Source: Silene noctiflora | Lineage: Eukaryota > Streptophyta > Magnoliopsida > Caryophyllales > Caryophyllaceae | Assembly (NCBI GenBank): GCA_009801015.1 | Contig: VHZZ01004653.1 | Coordinates: 1-64,000, forward strand | Direction: 5' to 3' | DNA length: 64,000 nucleotides | Shown: one piece after another, positions 51,733 through 60,624 of the stretch | Numbering within the stretch: position 1 is the stretch's first letter | How the letters are laid out: every line of letters begins with the position of its first letter | The notes under the pieces: generated by a model | Database searches by the model: none | What the model was told of the DNA's origin: nothing | Seen by the model: only the letters and a program-made list of their open reading frames with translations | Program-made: the position numbers and the translations under genes

Positions 51733-52126
51733 TAGAGATGACAATTATGATCCAAACCGAATCAAACTTGAATTGAATCAAACGAAAACAATTCGATACA
51801 AATTTACCCTTTAAAAATCAATCCCTGATTCACTATTTTAAAAACCATATCCAAATCCACTATTGGCAAATCGGAACTAAATCCAAACCTGAGCCATTTA
51901 TACCCTGAAACTGATCCAATTGGATATTTTTGAAAATTTAGGCTTTATTAAACTTGAAATTTCAATTTTGTTATGTAAGATTAATTTTGTATATAATTAA
52001 ATCAAGTTTCGGATTGGGTTTTGGATTATACGATGGATCGAATATTGATTTGGAGCGGGGATGGATTTTAAAATTTTCGATATGGGGTTTGGACTTGTAA
52101 AACCCGATCCAATTCGATCCATTGCG
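51733..52126. mobile_element. hAT-type MITE, decayed right end
   Basis: Starts TAGAGATGACAATTATG, the same TAGAGNTGNCAA terminus as the TAF1 intron pair. It has AAACC/GGTTTGG-rich arms and ends beside AAAGTACG (52127-52134), which matches the left flank CAAGTACG (51725-51732) at seven of eight. The right terminus itself is not recognisable. Confidence 0.55.
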
Positions 52127-53447
52127 AAAGTACGAGTACAACTTGCTACCGCTTTGAGGCTTTGGTCATATAGACACAAAGCATGTGCACAGACTTAAAA
52201 TTTTGGGTATTATTGTCAATGTCCAAGTCTCGACAACCATGGTGTTCCCACCTTTATGGTAGCGGGATCTCAAAACCAAACAGCTTTCCGAATAATTAAC
52301 GTTTTTTATTGTTAAATTTGTATTACTTAAAAATTTCACATCCTATAAACCCCATACTAGAAAAAAAAAATATAACAATTACACTAAATTGACCTCAAAC
52401 TATCGATTCTAAATCCGCCACTGTGGGCGATGATAATGTGGCCGTCTCTACCCAATAAGGCAACTGAACACCATTTCAAAGACTGTTACGTCCCAACGCA
52501 AAAACTTACGACAAAGTCATTGATTTCAATCGATCAACGACGTGCACTTACGCTTCTTTCTTTGAGAATTTTGTACTATTTTATTACTTGTCATCTTAAC
52601 ATATACTGATGATGATGATTATTACATGTGGCCAACAAAAACTCGTAAAAAAGGGTTCGTGATCATCATTATAAACTATTTTGCAAGGTACGGTTTCTAT
52701 ACTTTCCACCCTTCACCAAAGTATTCATAATCTATCTAATGCACAACTCTCCAAATCATTATTTCATGTTTTTGTTTTTATAATCTTATGTTTTAAGTTA
52801 CTTTTTGATGTCAGTTTGTCCCGAAAAATTATCTGCCTTTATTTCCGCTCATATATTTTAAGTAATAATTCTTGTATAAAACCGTAATATTTTACCTAAA
52901 TAACCTCACTAAAATAAATTCTGCCAACCAGAGCAATAATCCATGACATGGTTTTGCAATGTTTTATTATAAAACCGTTTTACAGTAGACTTCCTTTATT
53001 TTAAGAGACGATTAAACCGTCAAAAAGTGTTCGATCAGCGAGAATACGTAAAATGAAGGTAGTACTCCATATTGTAAGGTTTCTTCCCCCAAGAAAGGAG
53101 AAAAAAGATAAAGGATGTGTAGACTATAGAGCTGTACAACTTTAGTTTGTCCAGCTTTTGGACAATTTGAATGAATTGAATACTTTTTTTTTTTTTATCT
53201 AAGAACAATAAAGAAAAGAAAGAATCATGTGAAAGTGAAATAAATTAATAAATAAGTTTTAATTTCTTATTTTTCTTTGGATTCTTTTGGTGTGTGTTTC
53301 TCTGCTTTATGTAGGTAAACAAATGATATTGCTGTGCTACCAGAAACTGTTTTTTTCTTCTTCTTCTTCTGTGTGTTCTGTTCATGCAGGATCCAAATAC
53401 ATCTAAAACAAGGTTTGTACCAATTATTTTTAGTTTGTATTGTTATT

Positions 53448-53737
53448 CGGGTCTCAAACACCGGAAATGATTAGCGTTAGACTTATCTAAGACGGGTCTC
53501 AAACACCGGAAATGTAGGGAAGATAATTCATTCAACTCTTTTTAGTTTGAATGTTATAATTACCGGTGTTTGAGACCCGTCTTATACTGAATTATCTTCG
53601 CAGATGTCAACTAGCTTAGTTAGTAAAGTTATGAGAGATGGTACTCATGACCTGAGTTGAAACCCATCAGTTCTAAAATTGCCCCTGTGGCTCCCTTTAC
53701 ACCAGAAAAAACATTGAATTATCTTCCCTACATTTCA
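53448..53737. repeat. Overlapping foldback (A-B-A'-B')
   Basis: Arm A, AAGACGGGTCTCAAACACCGG (53489-53509), pairs with A' at 53563-53583. Arm B, GAAATGTAGGGAAGATAATTC (about 53511-53530), pairs with B' at about 53716-53736. A partial extra copy of A (GGGTCTCAAACACCGG, from 53449) precedes. The arms interleave rather than nest. A SINE interrupts the part before B'. Confidence 0.75.
53600..53714 (+). mobile_element. Short tRNA-derived SINE with 12-bp TSD
   Basis: About 115 bp: box A-like TAGCTTAGTTAGTAAAG, box B-like GACCTGAGTTGAAACCC, and an A-rich tail (CAGAAAAAACAT). It is flanked by TGAATTATCTTC on both sides (53588-53599 and 53715-53726). It is inserted within the foldback. Confidence 0.8.
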
Positions 53738-53921
53738 TTATCGCAATAACCGATTCAGGGGATGTTAACTGTTAAGTTGAATTAGTAATCTTTTAATGGA
53801 CTTCACGTTTTTCTTTGAAGCTTTCCATATAACAAAAAATATTGACAGAAAAAAAATTGTACAAGATGAGTTTCCTGAATTGTTCTGATATGCATGAATG
53901 CATTATCTCTTGTTATTTACA

Positions 53922-54500
53922 ATGAATTGTGCACCATGTTCCAGAAAGCCTTGGTATCAAAGAGCAGTAGAAATGTCAACAATATGGAAAATACTCTTCA
54001 GATCACCAACAACTGCAAAATCCACCCTCTGGAAAACCATTGAATCCACAGACGTCGTCTCGAAGACGACTACTGCGAATCACAGCAAACAAAAACTTAG
54101 AAAAAGCACTTCTCAGAGGATAGCAACATCCTTCACAAGAGTATGTCTATGTGCTCCCATTTCGTCGTACAATGAGGTGTTCAATGTTGATGTTCCTCCT
54201 AGGAGGAGCTACAGCTATCCAAGATCGAGTTCATTTACGTCTCCACAACGCGCTATTTCACGTGAATTGAGGAGTCAGAGTGCAAGACATAGCACAGAAG
54301 GTCGGAGAATTTTTCGAGGTAAATCATTGACTGATAATGTTCTGATGAGGAGATTTGTTGTTGAAGAGGAAGCTATGGTGCAAGTTAGGAGGAGAAATCA
54401 AATGGAAATTGTTCGGAAACGCGCTGCAATTAGACGGAAAAAGCTTGGCCCTAGCCCACTTTGTAGAATGGTTATTGCTGAAGATGAACAAGTCTGCTAA
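53922..54500 (+). CDS. Unrecognised small basic protein
   Basis: Single open exon coding for 192 aa from [18 protein letters not shown]. An in-frame ATG at 53898 would add eight residues, MHYLLLFT, but the internal start looks more natural. The protein is rich in Ser and Arg and has no signal peptide, membrane segment or domain I know. The C-terminal part is strongly basic and helical-looking ([19 protein letters not shown]), then [15 protein letters not shown], a pattern that reads like a conserved motif. Codon use and the long frame support a real gene. Nuclear localisation is possible from the basic clusters, but this is inference. An upstream leader intron is likely, not located. Confidence 0.65.
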   Translation: MNCAPCSRKPWYQRAVEMSTIWKILFRSPTTAKSTLWKTIESTDVVSKTTTANHSKQKLRKSTSQRIATSFTRVCLCAPISSYNEVFNVDVPPRRSYSYPRSSSFTSPQRAISRELRSQSARHSTEGRRIFRGKSLTDNVLMRRFVVEEEAMVQVRRRNQMEIVRKRAAIRRKKLGPSPLCRMVIAEDEQVC

Positions 54501-55793
54501 AATCAGTGGCGGAGCTAGGGGACGACTAGTAGGGGCAATCTCTCCAAATTTCAAAGATTTTACTTGAAATTTTTGAGTTTTTTTTCGAGTTTTCCTTATA
54601 CTATTACTCGTTCGCCCCAGCTGAACTTTCTCGTCCCCGCTTGGTTCAAATCCTAGCTCTGCCCGTGTCGAAAATTATTTGAAAGTCTCTCTTTCACTTC
54701 ATCCAGTATTTTTACTCATTTTGTTCAAAATCCAATTTCAATAGTGTATCTTCCCATTCAAATATTATGATTTGAGAAGCTATGTGTATTCGATTTGGAA
54801 AATGAAATAGTGCCACGAAAATTGTCCTCAGACCGTATCAATTTAAAAGACTGGTTTGCAGGGGCTACTCAAGGTCGTAATTCTCAACGGGTTTATTGTT
54901 TATATTGAGATATCGGGAGAGAGCTATCTTACCGTCTCTCAGCCAATAAGACGACGGATTATTTTCCCGAAGGCTCTCATCCTTTTGACTCCATTCGGAG
55001 GATTAATCATGGTCTGTGAAGTTGGGAGAGCTTTTCTTTGATCATATACCCAACCAATTCAATAAATAAATCATCTCGGATTCTCGAATCTATTTTTTGA
55101 GTTGATCAACATGTTCTGTATTGCCCAGTTTTCTATTGATTTTATGTATTTCAATTTTTTTGGTGGCATGGGATGTGATACTTGTTACGCAATCACGGTA
55201 TTATAAGCTACGGTCCTGGAATATTAGTATCAGTCATCACTGATGGATGTAACACAGCAAAACGCAATCAATGTGGCCGGAATTTCAATAACATCATACC
55301 AAATATGTACATCTTTGGATCTTCTCCTTTTTTTGGTTTAAATGAGCGCACTCATGTTGCGGATGAGAATCAAACCCCAATTTCATAGTTGTAGTACGAG
55401 AGCTCTTAAATTTGAGTTGATTTTCCAGGTTTTTAGTCAATAGAGGCTTGGGGAATAAATGAATGATCAAAAGTTGGCCAGGTCAAAAGCCATTGATAAT
55501 AACCTCGATTCAGATCGAGATTAGTGTACCTCTTGTTTGAAAATAACAAATCATACATACAATACCAGTATACTTAACCTACAAGTACGAAGTAAGAACT
55601 ACTCCGTATGAAACTACCATGGCAGCTAAAAAACCTTGATTGTAGCACCTCAGCATTCCCGGAAAATCAATTTAAAACAGGAAAAGAAAAGACTAAATAT
55701 TCCGACCTCTAAAATTTCTAGACATACAGAATGGCTGAAATGCTTTATTCCCTGGGCTGCGATCAGTAAAAGTGCGCAATCTTGTAAGGTGGT
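54501..55793. other. Convergent 3' spacer
   Basis: Lies between a plus-strand and a minus-strand gene, so it should hold both 3' UTRs. It starts with an hAT MITE (54504-54667). 54850-55040 has a somewhat protein-like composition but I recognise nothing in it. The rest is AT-rich and featureless. Confidence 0.5.
54504..54667. mobile_element. hAT MITE at the stop codon of the preceding gene
   Basis: Ends CAGTGGCGGAGCTAGG and, as complement, CACGGGCAGAGCTAGG, a classic plant hAT MITE terminus. Flanking octamers GCTAAAAT (54496-54503) and TCGAAAAT (54668-54675) agree at six of eight. The left duplication includes the TAA stop of the gene ending at 54500. Confidence 0.75.
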
Positions 55794-55985
55794 TTAAGTA
55801 GCTTTGGCTTCTTCTTTGCGTTTCTCGTTTTCAAACTTGTCAATAGCAACCTGAAGTTCATCACTACCCCCGACGGCTCTCATTGTGTAGAAGTACACTC
55901 CAAACACAAATGCTGACAGGCCTCCTGCAACTATCATGTTCTTGGTTTTGGGTCCAAGGGCACCAAACTTTGAAAATCCCGACAT
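55794..55985 (-). CDS. COA3-like cytochrome c oxidase assembly factor
   Basis: 63 aa in one coding exon. A short polar N terminus (MSGFSKFGALGPKTKN) is followed by one membrane segment (about 17-36, MIVAGGLSAFVFGVYFYTM) and a charged tail (DELQVAIDKFENEKRKEEAK). This matches the small mitochondrial inner-membrane family of COA3/CCDC56, which helps COX1 maturation in complex IV. The start codon follows the acceptor TAATCAG directly, so the whole 5' UTR is spliced on. The best leader-exon candidate is 58979-59060, with a donor at TTG|GTATTG, making a leader intron of about 3 kb. It is convergent with the gene at 53922. Confidence 0.8.
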   Translation of the reverse strand: MSGFSKFGALGPKTKNMIVAGGLSAFVFGVYFYTMRAVGGSDELQVAIDKFENEKRKEEAKAT

Positions 55986-56249
55986 CTGATTAGTAACTAA
56001 TCACTTGAACCTCAAATCTGCAAATTTCCAGGACGGATTATCGCAGAGTATTAAATAATTTAAATGTAGTTCCATTCCTAATAGGAATAAAGATTGTATT
56101 CTTTGGCTTGGATGCAATGGATTAAAGTAAAATGTCTCACAAAACTCTCTATGCTTCTTCCATCATGAAGCAACCAAGTGTCAGTGCATTTCACGATGCA
56201 ATTTCCACTATGGCTCATAAAAAAACAACATTTTTGTGTTTTTGTCTTT

Positions 56250-56345
56250 TGACACGGAGTTGAGGTTGCATACATCTAACCCTCCATTATCCCAGCAAAA
56301 GCAAGGGCGGAACTCGGAAGCCATTGAGGCAACATTGTTGTAGTA
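56250..56345 (+). mobile_element. SINE 3'-domain remnant
   Basis: TTGAGGTTGCATACATCTAACC followed by GGAAGCCATTGAGGCAACATTG (each read in part) matches the 21052/28858 family. It lies within the COA3 leader intron. Confidence 0.5.
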
Positions 56346-56754
56346 TGTAAAGAACAATTGGATGTCCTTACATCAATAACTAAATCAAGACATATCGACA
56401 GTAATGACCACGACATCTAGTCTAGAATTTAAAAGAAAAACTGTAACGTATGAAAAAACAAAATACAGCCTCAAAGTCAGGCAACAACACAGAAAAGTAG
56501 GTACTCCCCGCAATTATCTGATAGAGTATGTTCATTTGAATCAACTAAATTTTTCTTTTTGGGACATTAAGTGCCGAGTATGACAACCTAAGCACAAGGG
56601 AAAAATCTCTCTTCATATTAAAAATCATGGGAGAAAACTAAGCCAATTATTCATATAAATGATGTGCAAGTATGCATACAACAATACAAAAGCACAACTG
56701 AAAGCTAGTGTAGCAACAGAAGAAGACACAACACGGATCAAATAACAAGTAGCT

Positions 56755-56885
56755 TTATAAGAAACTCCAAAAATTATGTCTCCAGAGATGACCGCCAAGA
56801 TAAAATTCTCCATTCTAGATGACACCAACAAATGGGGGAAGCAGGCGAAAGGCCTCAGAAACTAATAACCAATTGCAACGAGAAG
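56755..56885 (+). repeat. Duplicated intronic block, copy 1
   Basis: About 130 bases matching 58225-58360 in the same orientation. Shared words include AAAATTCTCCATTCTA, ATGACACCAAC, GATGGG-type and AGGCCTC segments, in the same order. No transposon termini seen, so it may be a segmental duplication inside the intron or a low-copy repeat. Confidence 0.75.
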
Positions 56886-58152
56886 AAAAAAAATAATTTT
56901 GACAGATTTGCCTACGAGGGATCCCGTCTCTCGTTTCCGTATCTGACGAGACCTCGGCTCGTACCCTACTGAATCAATTTCCATGAAAATGGTTCTATCA
57001 AAAACAAAAAATAAGTAGTTTACCATGAAAATGCTTCAAAACCTTTATTCCAGTCGAGAGGGAACTAGCTCGTAGCAAAAACATAGTTAGGTAAGGTTAT
57101 CAAGTTTAGCTCCCAAAAAACACTTGACATGAAACCACAACAATAAGAAAATTTGATTACCAACCATAAAAATAATCCCAAAGGGATTCAAAGTAATTAA
57201 AATTTAAAACCCCTCAATTTATTTAATAAGAAGAGTCCTGCAGTACTTAAATACTCCATATAAAATTAGGGAAAAAACAATCAAAACCAAACAGAAATCA
57301 AACCAAAAACGATCGAAACAACTGTAATCCCCTACCATTAACAAGTAACTGAACTTTGATTAAAACTTGGAAAACTTGATCAACATTCAACAATCAATGA
57401 AAGACAAAAGGCTTTAGTTGAGAGAAAACTAATTTACAGAACATACCCGTTTGATAGAAAAATACAAAGATGAATGGATCATAATTCACAAACCCTTTAA
57501 ATTAAACCTGAAGGTCTATCTCACAATGGACAAAATTTAAATAGACTGCCAAATATTGACATGGCACGATCACGACACAATAAGCGGGTTTGAGGTGAGT
57601 TTTGATGACTCATTTATGTTATTGGATAACACAAATATGATACGAAATTTATTTTAATCGATTTGGGTTGAACTCTCTGAACACAAACCCAACACAAATA
57701 ACTTATTTATATAAATGATTCTTATCTTCCTCACATATGTGTTTAGACATGGAAAACATTGACAAGACCCGATAACATGACACAAAACCGACATTATATT
57801 AGATGGTTTGGGTCAAGGTTAGAGTTGAAGGGTTCATTACCCATTTACATGTGACAAGAACATAAGTCCAGCACGAGTCCATCTGTTTGTCAAATCCAAA
57901 TTTAAAGGTGTTAATTAACACTTTTATGCTTTTAGCCCTTTACTATCTTATTATGTAATTATATACAATAACAGTGGGAAAAACTTTAAGACACTTCTAT
58001 AGAAAGACGGTTTTCTACAATAAGACACTACTAATTCTAATGACCACCACTGTGTAACGCTACCAAAAACTGATCGTATTGTTCCCCACCACCCCTACCT
58101 TGAACCATCACAGTGCAATTAAAATCAGAACATCTGAAACAAAAAGTTACTC

Positions 58153-58199
58153 ACAAACTACCGATAAAAAAAAGAACACAAACTACCGATAAAAAAAAG
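58153..58199 (+). repeat. 25-bp tandem repeat
   Basis: ACAAACTACCGATAAAAAAA occurs twice with a 25-bp period in the COA3 leader intron. Confidence 0.9.
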
Positions 58200-58224
58200 G
58201 AAGCTTTAGAAGTGGTGAAAGTCC

Positions 58225-58360
58225 AAAAAAACTATGTCACCGGATATGATCATCAAGCCAAAATTCTCCATTCTAAATGACACCAACAGATGGGACAAGC
58301 GAGCAGTAGGCCTCCCAGGAACTAAGAAACATTTACAATGCGAAAAAACAAAAACCAATT
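58225..58360 (+). repeat. Duplicated intronic block, copy 2
   Basis: Direct copy of 56755-56885, about 1.47 kb away and moderately diverged. Confidence 0.75.
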
Positions 58361-58507
58361 TTGACAAGCATGGATTTGACTCTCCAATATGTCTTTCTTA
58401 AGACAGTTGTACGCGTGAAATAGATCCAATTGCATATTTCTAACACTAATTTAGATTATAACAATGATCACCCTCTAATTTGTTGTTCCCACTTGTAAAC
58501 AGGCCAT

Positions 58508-58818
58508 AAACTCTATTCCATAATCTTATCACACAAATAACTTTTGGGTACAGTTCAGGAAGCTTTTTTTTTTCAATTTAATATCTCGTAAAGATGGCAA
58601 ATTTGAAAGAAGGCAAAAAAATCATCGTTTTTTGAACTCGTAGCTAAAGGTTATTACTCTAAAATCACCGCTTTTTGAACTCGTAGCTAGTATTTATTAG
58701 AAAACTCAATAGTTAAATGAGAAAATCGTAAAGTTCAAAACCCTAAATTACTCTATACCATAGCCTTATCACAGAAATCAAACAAAACAATAAACTCTAC
58801 ACCATAGTCTAATCACAA
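58508..58818 (+). repeat. Short interspersed direct repeats near COA3 leader exon
   Basis: Three copies of an ACTCTATACCATAGTCTTATC-like word (58508, 58751, 58792), plus two copies of TTTTTGAACTCGTAGCTA (ending 58646 and 58689, 43 bp apart). The stretch is AT-rich, just downstream of the proposed 5' UTR exon. Confidence 0.7.
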
Positions 58819-59308
58819 TGATTCAAAATCTGAATTGCCCTAAAATTCGCAATTAGGGTTTTGCAGCATAATGTTTAGTCGAATACCAAATACGGAAGAA
58901 ATTGATTTTGGGATAATATCGATGAATAATTAATCAAATTAAATAAAGAATTCGAAGAAGAAGAAGGGAACAATACCAAGAAATTAGCGGTGATGAAGAA
59001 GAACACGAATTGTCGCAATTAAGGTTTGAGTTTACGTCTTCAGCAACAATATGACTGCTTGACGATCCAAATCTAGTTAGTAGCGCACTCTTTTTGTGTG
59101 GGCTGGCCGTTTTCCGTTCCGGTTATTTGTTTACTTTTTCTCTTTTTAAATTCATTTGTTTACCTTTCTATATTAAAAAAAAAAAGCCAAAAGTTTAAGT
59201 TGATCATACGCCTCAGTTATGATTCACTCGTCATCCACTAACAACCACCATAAATGATCCCTCCATCTTCTTTGGTCCATGGCCAGGACCGAGGGAGTAT
59301 AAAATATA

Positions 59309-59568
59309 CTCCCTCCATTCAACTCCACACCACACTTATCTATTTTGCACACTATTCACAAAATGATCCTTTAAGTTCATTTTTCTCTCAATACATAAGT
59401 AAAAATATATTCATGTGGGATCTTGTTTGATTCGTCTTGACAAGTACATTATAAATATCTAACTTTTATATTTTTTGCAAATACGTAGCTAAAGATATTT
59501 AACGCCTAAAACTCGCGTTGGCAAACGTGAAAAAAAGAAATGTGTAGTGTGGAGTTGAATGAAGGGAG
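59309..59568. mobile_element. Stowaway-type MITE
   Basis: 260 bp with 27-bp inverted ends (CTCCCTCCATTCAACTCCAC and, as complement, CTCCCTTCATTCAACTCCAC), flanked by TA. Same family as 30218-30474, in opposite orientation but with better-preserved ends. A 45-base foldback with fused CCCTCC/GAGGGAG ends just upstream (about 59260-59300) may be the stub of another copy. Confidence 0.9.
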
Positions 59569-59580
59569 TATATAAGAAAT

Positions 59581-59768
59581 GAGTAAGTCTTGCTTAAGAC
59601 GGGTCGGATCTTCAAACGGTAAAGACCTCTAACAATATGAGTAGAGGGGACAAGGTGGGCCACCCCCATGTGCTCACCCCACTTGCCCTTGATGGGTCAT
59701 TTGTGAGAGGAAATGGTATCCGTCTGAAGATTTCAGACGGATATGACGGTCTGAAATAAGAATTGGTG
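59581..59768. mobile_element. Mutator-type MITE with 9-bp TSD
   Basis: 188 bp with ends GTAAGTCTTGCTTAAGACGG and, as complement, CACCAATTCTTATTTCAGAC. A perfect 9-bp duplication ATAAGAAAT (59572-59580 and 59769-59777) flanks it, the Mutator superfamily target length. It lies 12 bases from the end of the Stowaway at 59309-59568. Confidence 0.85.
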
Positions 59769-60624
59769 ATAAGAAATATATACGAGTTAGGCTATTAGCA
59801 TAAAAATGTTCTACTAAAGAATGTGCTATCTATCTGATCAACTTGTCGAGTTTATTTTGTCACAATACAAAAGATAAGATATATGATAATCATAATCTTT
59901 GGTAGAATGGTAGGCATGGCCGCATGGCCGCATGGTGATGAATTTAGGTACTGAAAGAACGTGAAATAATCTATTGGGTCGATTATTAATCACATGGATA
60001 AGTCGTAGGTTCGAATCTTGCGTCATTTGTATGATGTATTATAATTAAAAATGATCCATTGTGACTTGTTGTGGGTGACTACTTCCGGTCTACTGAGGGT
60101 CGGGGCATATTACACCTTGCATGGACCCTAGTAGACAGGCTACAATCGAGTCAATCAAGTCTCAAATGCATTGAGCGAAACATCAGAACTACAGTAGAGT
60201 GAATGTAATACCGAGTATTAATTATCTTCGATAGCCAAAGACATCAGAAGGTTTCGAATGTTTAGGATAAATTGTCAAAATACTAAATTGAAAAATCGCC
60301 TATATAATATCTCAACATGACGGCATGTTGTAGGGTGAAACGGTATTACATAAGTTTCCTCAACCTCGAGTCGTCTACAAATACATAACATGACCCATTG
60401 GATATATTATTACTCATTGTTGATGTCAAGTAATACAAACGCATCAACAAAACTTTAGTCCCAAAATCCGCTTACAAGAATCATCACAGTTCGCAAGGAA
60501 CTGTGAGAACTGACGATGTTAGGGTAGAAATCAAACCCCCAAAAAAGACTTGGTTCCGATGTGAATGTGATCTAGTGTCCTTAGAAATAAGCCAGAAACT
60601 GAAGGGTTCTTTGGCAATTACTAA

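Larger units (their letters stand above)
51237..53921. other. Spacer after UTP6
   Basis: UTP6 3' UTR, an hAT-like element (51733-52126), then about 1.2 kb of AT-rich sequence with nothing I can assign except an isolated hAT-type end (TCCGCCACTG, near 52413). The foldback and nested SINE at 53448-53737 follow. The promoter of the next gene should be at the right end. Confidence 0.5.
55986..60624. other. COA3 leader intron and upstream spacer
   Basis: 55986 to about 58978 is read as the 5' UTR intron of the COA3-like gene. It has no ORF of note, but contains a duplicated 130-bp block and several short tandem repeats (separate entries), and a decayed GGGT/ACCC-rich element around 57550-57880. 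Beyond 59060 come a Stowaway and a Mutator-type MITE side by side, then a possible tRNA-related repeat (box B-like GTAGGTTCGAATCTTGC at 60007). Confidence 0.5.

Noticed and set aside
59895-60030. tRNA gene or complete SINE
   Set aside because: Box B-like sequence is good, but the nearest box A-like stretch is about 100 bases upstream, too far for a tRNA or typical SINE head, and no target duplication was found.
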